A stretch of 9,089 bases of DNA. Source: JBDRKE01 sp043814315 (GTDB taxonomy: Bacteria > Omnitrophota > Gorgyraeia > Gygaellales > Profunditerraquicolaceae). The stretch's first letter is position 1. Every line of letters begins with the position of its first letter. The notes beneath the pieces were generated by a model. The model did no database searches. It worked only from the letters and a program-made list of their open reading frames with translations, and was not told where the DNA came from. Both the position numbers and the translations under genes were made by a program. Below, one piece after another: positions 1-5,082 of this stretch. Location: NCBI GenBank assembly GCA_043814315.1, contig JBDRKE010000035.1:1-9089 (forward strand), in the 5' to 3' direction.

Positions 1-394
1 CGGCGAGGGCCTTCTGATTATCCGTTGTGCTGATAATGATTTTTGCAGGGCAGCCGGCTGTGCAGGCAGACCCGTATATCTGTTTCATATCTATCATTTC
101 AGAAGCCATCTTGGCTGTGATATCCTTCAAGGCTCCCGGCTCATTTTCCATGCCGACCACGATAACTTCATTTTCCTTGATGGACGTATAGTTAGACTTC
201 TTCAAGATATCAACGGCCTTGCCATGATCCTGCGTCACCAGCATGATCCTGGCTTCATTGCCCGCGGCATAACCTGCCACCGCCTCGATATTGATTCCCT
301 GCTGGGCCATCAATTTCGATATATCCGCCAATATGCCAATCTTATTGGCCACCGTCACCACTATTTCCTTGCTCAATTTCACTTCCTTGACCAT
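1..394 (-). CDS. Two-ACT-domain protein, C-terminus cut by window edge
   Basis: I translated this from the minus strand. It starts at ATG 394-392, with a strong Shine-Dalgarno AAAGGAGG at 408-401, and stays open to base 1, giving 131 residues so far. Residues about 10-70 form one ACT-type beta-alpha-beta unit (IVVTVANKIGILADISKLMA, then a glycine-rich turn). Residues about 76 onward form a second (VIVVGMENEPGALKDITAKM). ACT domains usually bind amino acids or other small ligands and regulate metabolic enzymes or act as free-standing sensors. No catalytic domain is visible, so it is probably a stand-alone ACT protein. The second unit carries Cys111 and Cys115 in SACTAGCPAK, a possible ligand or metal site (inference). 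It lies 111 bases downstream of gspD with no clear terminator between, so it may share the transcript, but nothing ties it functionally to secretion. Confidence 0.85.
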   Translation of the reverse strand, partial: MVKEVKLSKEIVVTVANKIGILADISKLMAQQGINIEAVAGYAAGNEARIMLVTQDHGKAVDILKKSNYTSIKENEVIVVGMENEPGALKDITAKMASEMIDMKQIYGSACTAGCPAKIIISTTDNQKALA

Positions 395-505
395 CTCTTG
401 CCTCCTTTCTGTCATCAATTATTTTCATTGTCATTGCACAGATGATCGCTGATGAAACGGTTAATTCAGATTCTACGGCTTCTTTTTTGTTACGTGTTAA
501 CATTA

Positions 506-2407
506 TCATTCGTACATCAAACTGATGCGAAATGTCTGAATGGCTTTTTTTAGTTCCCCGGGAAAATAAGGAAAGGGGGCTGCGTCCTTGACCGCCTTAA
601 TGGAAAACGGCACCAGAAAGCTATCCGTGGCGCTGATCACCTGGGGCTCATCGGCAAGATTCCCGTCGGAGGAAACGCTGAACCTCAAATCCACCTTGCC
701 TTTTTTGCCCTCGGGAGAATTTAACTTCGCGAATTCATTAATCTTTTTGCTGATGATGGAATAATAATCGGGCACCGAATCCTCCGGAGGCTGCGAATAT
801 TCAAAAACTCCCTCTTTCTTGGCAGAGGGCCTTCCTGACCCGATCTTTTCGGTTTTGATATCTCCTTTATACATGGAAAGTACGGCACCCTGCTCAGGCT
901 TAATCTCTCCGAATTCCGTGTAAGGAATTTCTCCCGACATAATATGGGGGGTCAGGAGTATGACCAATTCGGTCCTGTTGGTCTCATCGGATGTATACCT
1001 AAAAAACATACCCAGTAGCGGTATGTCTCCCAGAAGAGGTACCTTCTTTACTGTTTTTATTTTTTCGTCTTTTTTCAGGCCGCCGATAATGACGGTGACG
1101 CCATCCTTGACCATCACCGTGGTTTCTGCTTCTGACGTGGAAACGATGGGGATCTCGGTCACCTTATCGTCCGATTTGAGGGATTCGCGTTTAGCGGAAC
1201 TGATCTCCGGTTTTATCTTCATGGTCACAAAGCCATCGCGGTTAATCGTCGGAGTGACATAAAGCTTGATCCCCGTATCCACAAAATTAACCGTCTGGGC
1301 GGTCACGGCGCTATCCCCGCTCTGGGAAACAGTGCTGGTGATATAGGCCTCTTTAGTGCCTATCAGTATTTTGGATTCCTGATTATTCAAAACCATAATA
1401 CGGGGGCTGGAAAGTATCTTGGTATCCCCTATGGTCTGCAAGGCCTCCAGGACCGCTTTGAATTGTCCGGGCCGGTTAGGGTCCACATCGGCTGTGCCGA
1501 TGGAGAGCCCTTCGGTAGCAGCCAAAGGCAGGGCCACCTGGGCCCTGAAGTATTTTTCTATCCAATAATCCCAATCCACGCCCATCTGAAATTTATCCGT
1601 CGGCCTGATTTCAACGATCTGGGCATTAATAAGGACCTGGGGCGTCTTTTCATCAAACGCCGTGATGAGCCTCTCAATCTCCTCCAGTTTTGAGAGATAA
1701 TCCGTTACGGCTATCTTGTTGGTGCGCTCATCGATGCTCACCGAGCCGATATTTTTGGTGACGACTTCCTGCAATTTAGCCTGGAGCTTATCCGCCTGGC
1801 TGTATTTCAATCCGAACACCTTCGTCTTGATGGGAGCATCCACGCTCCTGATGAAATTTTCCATGTCGATAATTTTATAAGGGGCGTCAATCAACACCAC
1901 GGTATTAGAACCCTCATCCACCACCACCTTGCCGATACTGCTTTTAATCTGGACCAGGGCCTTTGAAAGGTCCATAGCCTTAGCATACCTTATCTGCACG
2001 ACCTTAACCTGTTTTTTATCCTGGAAACGCTCTCCATAAATAAGCTCGTAATCTTTTTGCGTCATCACATTGATGATGCCATCTTTTTTTTCATACGCCA
2101 AATCATTCGCCAGCAATATAATCTCAAAGACGTCCCTGACATCCACGTTCTTCAAAAATAAGGTAACCTTTCCGGTAACGTTCTTACCGATGACGATGTT
2201 CATACCGGAGCGCGTAGCCAGCATCTTCAGGACATCCACGATATCCATGCCCTTGATATCCAGGGAGATCCTGTTGGTTTCATCAAGTGCCGACATGACA
2301 GAATCGCTTGCGTCTTCCTGCGCGGATTTAGCCTCCTTGGGCCTGCCCCTGGAGGGAATCAGTAATAACAACGAAAAAATCAGTATGAATAAAATTTTAA
2401 TCTTCAT
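506..2407 (-). CDS. gspD: GspD-type secretin with C-terminal TonB-like domain
   Basis: This is the outer-membrane secretin, the multimeric gated channel of the T2SS. The ATG at 2407 has a good Shine-Dalgarno, GGAGGA, at 2416-2411. The 633-residue protein begins with a signal peptide (about 1-20, KIKILFILIFSLLLLIPS) that has no lipobox Cys. Next come an N0/STN domain (about 46-116) and two further N-type repeats (about 134-192 and 194-252). The secretin core is about 253-490, with VLINAQIVEI, the gate-region segment LSSPRIMVLNNQ, the VPLLGDIPLLGMFF signature (456-469) and LVILLTPHIM. Classical GspD has three N repeats after N0; I see only two, as in some pilus secretins. A linker (491-545) leads to a TonB/TolA-like C-terminal domain (about 546-633). 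Because gspC and gspL-M lie in the same locus, I prefer GspD over PilQ. It follows gspC after a 357-base structured gap. Confidence 0.93.
   Translation of the reverse strand: MKIKILFILIFSLLLLIPSRGRPKEAKSAQEDASDSVMSALDETNRISLDIKGMDIVDVLKMLATRSGMNIVIGKNVTGKVTLFLKNVDVRDVFEIILLANDLAYEKKDGIINVMTQKDYELIYGERFQDKKQVKVVQIRYAKAMDLSKALVQIKSSIGKVVVDEGSNTVVLIDAPYKIIDMENFIRSVDAPIKTKVFGLKYSQADKLQAKLQEVVTKNIGSVSIDERTNKIAVTDYLSKLEEIERLITAFDEKTPQVLINAQIVEIRPTDKFQMGVDWDYWIEKYFRAQVALPLAATEGLSIGTADVDPNRPGQFKAVLEALQTIGDTKILSSPRIMVLNNQESKILIGTKEAYITSTVSQSGDSAVTAQTVNFVDTGIKLYVTPTINRDGFVTMKIKPEISSAKRESLKSDDKVTEIPIVSTSEAETTVMVKDGVTVIIGGLKKDEKIKTVKKVPLLGDIPLLGMFFRYTSDETNRTELVILLTPHIMSGEIPYTEFGEIKPEQGAVLSMYKGDIKTEKIGSGRPSAKKEGVFEYSQPPEDSVPDYYSIISKKINEFAKLNSPEGKKGKVDLRFSVSSDGNLADEPQVISATDSFLVPFSIKAVKDAAPFPYFPGELKKAIQTFRISLMYE
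509..772 (-). other. TonB/TolA C-terminal-like domain fused to the secretin
   Basis: This segment encodes residues about 546-633 of the secretin. It follows the TonB_C/TolA_C pattern: an N-terminal helix with tyrosines (YYSIISKKINEF), a strand G-K-V-D-L-R-F-S-V, a turn S-S-D-G-N, a strand ending in QVISATDS, a helix (FSIKAVKDAA) running into the hallmark PFPYFP at 611-616, and a last strand TFRISLMYE. It is separated from the secretin core by a Lys/Glu/Pro-rich linker of about 55 residues. In TonB and TolA this domain sits in the periplasm and contacts outer-membrane or periplasmic partners. Its role at the tail of a secretin is unknown to me. The fold assignment rests on motif spacing read by eye, not on a profile search. 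Confidence 0.75.
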
Positions 2408-2429
2408 TATTCCTCCGTTTAATGAGCAG

Positions 2430-2467
2430 ACAACTTACGGAAGCTCTGAAAGAGCAACGTAAGTTGT
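2430..2467. repeat. Two-stem hairpin just upstream of the gspD ribosome binding site
   Basis: ACAACTTACG (2430-2439) pairs perfectly with CGTAAGTTGT (2458-2467). Inside, GCTCT (2443-2447) pairs with AGAGC (2451-2455) around a GAA loop, with a small internal loop between the stems. On the minus-strand transcript the hairpin ends 13 bases before the Shine-Dalgarno GGAGGA (2416-2411) of gspD, so it lies in the leader. It has no U-tract, so it is not a standard terminator. It could protect the 5' side of a processed gspD message or affect ribosome access (inference). Confidence 0.7.
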
Positions 2468-2514
2468 AGCCCCCCCACACAGAAATTCCGTGGTGGGAAG
2501 CGTCTGCGAATTAA

Positions 2515-2621
2515 CCCCCCACCACTTTTTGAACAGACGCCTGAGATAAGAATCTATGTTATGGTTATCCCTCGCACCCTATTCAATAAATCCTACGCTC
2601 GTTACAAAAAGTGGTGGGGGG
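2515..2621. mobile_element. MITE-like element, 107 bp, perfect 16-bp terminal inverted repeats
   Basis: The left end CCCCCCACCACTTTTT (2515-2530) is the exact reverse complement of the right end 2606-2621. TAA lies directly outside both ends (2512-2514 and 2622-2624), which could be a three-base target-site duplication. The interior of about 75 bases is AT-rich and has no ORF, as expected for a non-autonomous miniature element mobilised by a transposase elsewhere. Against this, the short TAA match can arise by chance, and the arms could instead be the stem of a structured RNA leader. A further 7-bp inverted repeat, GCGTCTG/CAGACGC (2500-2506 with 2534-2540), straddles the left end. Confidence 0.5.
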
Positions 2622-2768
2622 TAAGTTCGGCCATAAACTTATGTTCGCTTGCCGCAGGAGCGGCACACCGGTTGATCCCGCCGCAGAAGGCGGCGTACCC
2701 ACCACTCCGATATGGTGGAGTGGGTATAAAGCCGGGTGTGCCGCTCCATAAGTTTAGGCCTCACTTAC
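2621..2768. repeat. Compound palindrome of about 148 bases with nested stems
   Basis: The outer arms 2621-2643 and 2747-2768 are inverted copies: GTAAGT, GGCC and TAAACTTATG match in order, with one 2-base mismatch and a one-base bulge. Inside them GGAGCGGCACACC (2657-2669) is perfectly complementary to 2735-2747. Inside that lie two small hairpins: CGCCGC/GCGGCG (2679-2684 with 2690-2695, loop AGAAG) and CACTCC/GGAGTG (2703-2708 with 2717-2722). The right arm ends inside the last codon and stop of gspC (stop at 2767-2765). As RNA this would form a long branched hairpin straight after gspC translation ends. There is no U-tract, so it is not a classical terminator. It may be a REP/MITE-like repeat or a processing and stability element. 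Confidence 0.8.
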
Positions 2769-3403
2769 ATATAAAGCTCGTATTTGGTGCCTAAATAATC
2801 GAGGATGACCTTGCCTTCCTGTATATCTTCAACCTTTAAATCCCCCATCGACTGGCCCCTGCTTAAATAATAAGTCTTTTGCGTTTTTTTATCTTCGATC
2901 ACGGCCTGGGGCGGATCGCTGGAGACGATTCCTACCAGAGTCATATCTTTGAATAAATCCAGGGTATTCGTTACGGCAGCCGCCGGCACAGGCGCGATTT
3001 CCGACACCGAGACAGCGGCAAATATCTGTCGTGCCCCAACCCCCTCTAAATAAGATTCCAAAGGCTTGGCCTCGGGACTGAATCCCTGATTCATCCCTGC
3101 CTCTTCTCCCTCTGTAACTTCGGGCAACTTAACCCTGCTTATACCAAGCATCGGGTATACAAAAGCCGCAGCCAAAAAGCAGGCGGATACCGTAATAACA
3201 AGAGCTGTTAACGAAGCAAAGGGGAAACGCCTTATCCGATGCGGGAAAGGGAGCGTTTCTATTTTTCTATGCTTTCCCGTTGGAGGAAAAACAGAATCGC
3301 CCCCTTTTTCCGCTTTTTCCGCTTTTTCCAAAGGAGCTTTCTGCTTTTTTTCCCCTCTTATCAGTTTAAGCAGTTTTTCTTCGGGCGAAAAACTATCTTT
3401 CAT
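2765..3403 (-). CDS. gspC: GspC-like inner-membrane protein with HR domain, no PDZ
   Basis: This is a bitopic inner-membrane protein that in T2SS links the inner-membrane platform to the secretin, through its HR domain and the secretin N0 domain. The 212 residues divide into a cytoplasmic N-terminus of about 60 residues, rich in Lys and Glu with short AEK repeats (27-33), one membrane helix (about 62-84), a variable linker, a GspC/PilP-like segment LESYLEGVGARQIFAAV (115-131), and an HR-type beta domain (about 146-211: LFKDMTLVGIVSSDPPQAVI ... YYLSRGQSMGDLKVEDI). It ends right after HR, without the PDZ or coiled-coil end of classical GspC. The start at 3403 overlaps the ATPase stop by 11 bases and has an AGAGG-type ribosome site inside that gene. 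The unusually long N-terminus could be where the neighbouring ATPase binds (inference). Confidence 0.82.
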   Translation of the reverse strand: MKDSFSPEEKLLKLIRGEKKQKAPLEKAEKAEKGGDSVFPPTGKHRKIETLPFPHRIRRFPFASLTALVITVSACFLAAAFVYPMLGISRVKLPEVTEGEEAGMNQGFSPEAKPLESYLEGVGARQIFAAVSVSEIAPVPAAAVTNTLDLFKDMTLVGIVSSDPPQAVIEDKKTQKTYYLSRGQSMGDLKVEDIQEGKVILDYLGTKYELYM

Positions 3404-4220
3404 AAACTCTTACCTCTTGCTCAACCAGGCCATTGACAATCTCCTCATCCACCACAGCCCGTTCTTTCATCACAATCGTCTCCAGGCAGTCGTGGCAGAG
3501 GATCGCTATCTTACGAGGATATCCTTGCGTGCTCTGATATATCAATCTCATAGCATCATCCGTAAACAGGTTGCCCTCTGCGCTGAAACCGGCTTTTTTG
3601 AGCCTAAAATCTATCATCTCTCTGGTTTCGATTTCATCGAGCGGGTTGATGGTGTATTTCAAGGTGATACGGTCCATAAAATTACGGATCCGTTTGATGC
3701 GGCCCAAGAGCTCAACCTGAGCCATAATCACCAGCTGCAGCAATTTATATTCGTTGGTTTCGTAATTCAAGAGTGTGCGCAAGACTTCTAAATTTTCCGC
3801 GCTGATATTCTGACCTTCATCAATCATCAAGATTATGGTCTTATTTTCTTCAACGCCTTTCTGGAAAAGGTATTTTTCCAGGCACTCCTTAAAGTCCAAC
3901 GTCGACCTGAAGGAAGGCGTTATACCGAACATCCGCACAAAACTCAACAGGAATTGAAATTCCGACTTATGGCTGGGGTCCAGAATCATATGGAAGATAA
4001 AATCATTCTCATCCTTGAATATTTGCAACAGCGTCCTTAACAGCGTGGTCTTTCCCGTGCCCACGTCCCCTAAAATGAGATTGAGGCCGCGGCGCAGGCG
4101 GATAGAAATCTCCAAGCGCTTGAGGGCGGTGTCGTGGCTTAAGGAACGGAAGAAAAACTCAGGGTCAGGGCTGGATGAAAAAGGCTCTTTTTGTAACCCT
4201 AAAATCTTAAAATAACTCAT
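3393..4220 (-). CDS. ExeA/GspA-type AAA+ ATPase, ATPase half only
   Basis: This is a 275-residue AAA+ ATPase of the ExeA/GspA (TniB-like, AAA_22) kind. The opening YFKILGLQKEPFSSSPDPEFFF is the usual family start. Walker A is GDVGTGKTT (51-59), Walker B is IILMIDEGQN (129-138, Asp134-Glu135), followed by VLRTLLNYET and a sensor-like LQLVIMAQVEL. The C-terminal helical lid includes QGYPRKIAILC. In Aeromonas, ExeA continues into a membrane helix and a peptidoglycan-binding domain and works with ExeB to place the secretin in the wall. Here the protein stops after the ATPase, so it is predicted soluble. It overlaps merR by 14 bases and gspC by 11, implying translational coupling. A related ATPase from a transposition system is a formal alternative, but the T2SS context argues against it. 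Confidence 0.85.
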   Translation of the reverse strand: MSYFKILGLQKEPFSSSPDPEFFFRSLSHDTALKRLEISIRLRRGLNLILGDVGTGKTTLLRTLLQIFKDENDFIFHMILDPSHKSEFQFLLSFVRMFGITPSFRSTLDFKECLEKYLFQKGVEENKTIILMIDEGQNISAENLEVLRTLLNYETNEYKLLQLVIMAQVELLGRIKRIRNFMDRITLKYTINPLDEIETREMIDFRLKKAGFSAEGNLFTDDAMRLIYQSTQGYPRKIAILCHDCLETIVMKERAVVDEEIVNGLVEQEVRVYER

Positions 4221-4440
4221 CTTTGATTTCCTGGATAGACCTGTTTTCTCTTCTTAATTCGCGGATTTTTTTGAGTTGCACGACGGTAGAATCGTTGAAG
4301 TAACGGTAACGCGTCTCAGGGCTGCGGCTGGCTTCCTTTATTAAACCGATTTTTAAATAGTATTTTATAGTATAGATTGAATATCCGGTCAGGCGAGCTA
4401 AGTCTTTGATTAAGTAAATGTTAGAAAAATTATTATCCAT
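4207..4440 (-). CDS. Small MerR-type winged-helix DNA-binding protein
   Basis: This 77-residue protein consists of little more than a MerR DNA-binding domain. It has the helix-turn-helix YLIKDLARLTGYSIYTIKYY (9-28), the GLI turn, and the wing with RYRYF (44-48), then a third helix VVQLKKIRELRRENRSIQEI. Effector-binding MerR proteins have a further coiled coil and ligand domain; these are absent, so any signal must come through a partner or protein level. ATG 4440 is only about 10 bases from the predicted transcription start, so the message may be nearly leaderless; only a weak AGAGAG precedes it. It sits between gspM and the ATPase gene and overlaps the latter. I infer that it autoregulates this unit through the inverted repeats in its promoter; a structural or pole-organising role is also possible. 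Confidence 0.8.
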   Translation of the reverse strand: MDNNFSNIYLIKDLARLTGYSIYTIKYYLKIGLIKEASRSPETRYRYFNDSTVVQLKKIRELRRENRSIQEIKDELF

Positions 4441-4442
4441 TG

Positions 4443-4458
4443 CTCTCTAACTAGAGAG
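4443..4458. promoter_or_regulatory. Second perfect inverted repeat at the merR transcription start
   Basis: CTCTCTA (4443-4449) and TAGAGAG (4452-4458) are perfect inverted copies with a 2-base centre, ending two bases before the merR start codon. The repeat overlaps the -10 end and the predicted transcription start. It could be an autoregulatory operator, or a 5' hairpin over the initiation region of merR mRNA. It is a candidate site only. Confidence 0.5.
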
Positions 4459-4484
4459 TGTATCTCTATTTTAACTTTTGTCAA
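4457..4484 (-). promoter_or_regulatory. Predicted sigma-70-type promoter for merR-ATPase-gspC
   Basis: On the minus strand there is a perfect -35 box TTGACA (4484-4479), a 16-base spacer, and a -10-like TACACT (4462-4457), which matches TATAAT at T1, A2 and T6. Transcription would begin about 6-8 bases downstream, near 4450, only about 10 bases ahead of the merR ATG. It is the best promoter candidate I found in the window, and it splits the T2SS cluster into two transcription units. The short spacer and the overlapping inverted repeats would suit activation or repression by a MerR-type protein (inference). Confidence 0.6.
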
Positions 4485-4490
4485 GTTAAA
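4470..4490. promoter_or_regulatory. Inverted repeat over the -35 box, candidate operator
   Basis: TTTAACTT (4470-4477) and AAGTTAAA (4483-4490) form a perfect 8-bp inverted repeat with a 5-base centre. It covers the -35 hexamer (4479-4484) and part of the spacer of the predicted merR promoter. MerR proteins bind dyads as dimers, so the adjacent merR product is the obvious candidate binder. The repeat is AT-rich, which lowers its individual significance. Confidence 0.5.
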
Positions 4491-4517
4491 TTTCCTTCCC
4501 CTAATGCATTTAATGTT

Positions 4518-5048
4518 TTATTCCGAAAGGGAAAGCTGAGAGATAGAAAAACTGCCTTCGAGAAGTTGCGTGTTAGGCTTGGCGTTCAACTGAAATCTTT
4601 TGATGTTAAGAAGAGTCAAAGAATTCTCGATACTATAGAGAAACTTGAGGTAGCCTTCCATGGTACCTTCTGTCCTTAAATCAATCACAGTCTCTCTATA
4701 CAGAGCCACGGCCCGGGGTGCCTGAGGCCTTATGTCGATAATACGGATGTTGGCCTCTTTGGCTAAGGCCTCCAAAATCGAAAGGCTTGAAACTGCAGCA
4801 TCCTCGGCCTTGACGGATAGATGCTGCCGGGAGGCGAATTGGGCATACTTGTCTTTGATTTGCGCCTCGTGGTTGAGAAGGCGCACATATTTCTTTAATT
4901 TGAGGCGCGCCCTCTGAATTTCCTTATTCAGGATTTGCGCCCTTTTCAATAAAGGGCCGATCAGAAAGGTAAACACGATACTGAAAACGACCACGCCCAA
5001 GGTAACAATGAAAACAATCCTCTCTCTCTTAGAAATTATTTTTTGCAT
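4518..5048 (-). CDS. gspM: GspM/PilO-like inner-membrane platform protein
   Basis: GspM is a bitopic protein that partners GspL in the inner-membrane platform holding the assembly ATPase and pseudopilus base. The 176 residues show a short basic cytoplasmic N-terminus, one membrane helix (about 11-31, IVFIVTLGVVVFSIVFTFLI), a Lys/Arg-rich coiled-coil segment (about 35-75), and a ferredoxin-like periplasmic domain (about 85-175, including RETVIDLRTEGTMEGYLKFLYSIENSLTLLNI). The last pattern is closer to PilO of type IV pili than to classical GspM. It begins 34 bases after gspL, with no strong Shine-Dalgarno, so coupling to upstream translation is likely. It is the last gene before the internal promoter. 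I see no terminator in the 77 bases between it and merR. Confidence 0.82.
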   Translation of the reverse strand: MQKIISKRERIVFIVTLGVVVFSIVFTFLIGPLLKRAQILNKEIQRARLKLKKYVRLLNHEAQIKDKYAQFASRQHLSVKAEDAAVSSLSILEALAKEANIRIIDIRPQAPRAVALYRETVIDLRTEGTMEGYLKFLYSIENSLTLLNIKRFQLNAKPNTQLLEGSFSISQLSLSE

Positions 5049-5082
5049 TATTTTTTCGGGCCACCAAAAATAACTTTTCGAG

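Larger units (their letters stand above)
2408..2764. other. 357-base gspC-gspD intergenic region, packed with inverted repeats, no gene
   Basis: No credible coding region is present on either strand. The only long open frame (2561-2794, plus strand) simply reads through the repeats. In transcription order (minus strand) the gap contains a compound palindrome (2768-2621), a MITE-like inverted-repeat element (2621-2515), a C/G-rich stretch (2513-2468) and a hairpin (2467-2430), followed by the gspD Shine-Dalgarno at 2416-2411. The stretch 2470-2497 contains a run of seven C and a GTGGTGGG, resembling a decayed copy of the element's terminal repeats. It could be an accumulation of mobile-element relics, a structured leader that tunes secretin synthesis, or both. 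No strong promoter is visible in it. Confidence 0.8.

Noticed and set aside
491..505. TGTTA/TAACA inverted repeat after gspD as a possible terminator
   Set aside because: The stem has only five AT-rich pairs and no U-tract on the gspD transcript, so termination here is not supported.
2540..2606. Possible promoter for gspD inside the MITE-like element (TTGAAT and TAACAT on the minus strand)
   Set aside because: The boxes match the consensus poorly and the spacing of about 19 bases is too long to claim a promoter by eye.
2408..2764. CRISPR array or tRNA in the repeat-rich gap
   Set aside because: Repeats are inverted rather than regularly spaced direct repeats, and no cloverleaf with a T-loop or CCA end could be made.
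2561..2794. Plus-strand open frame of 77 codons across the gspC-gspD gap
   Set aside because: It runs through the MITE-like end and the large palindrome, has no family resemblance, opposes the direction of every other gene and overlaps the end of gspC. It is best explained as a chance frame through repeats.
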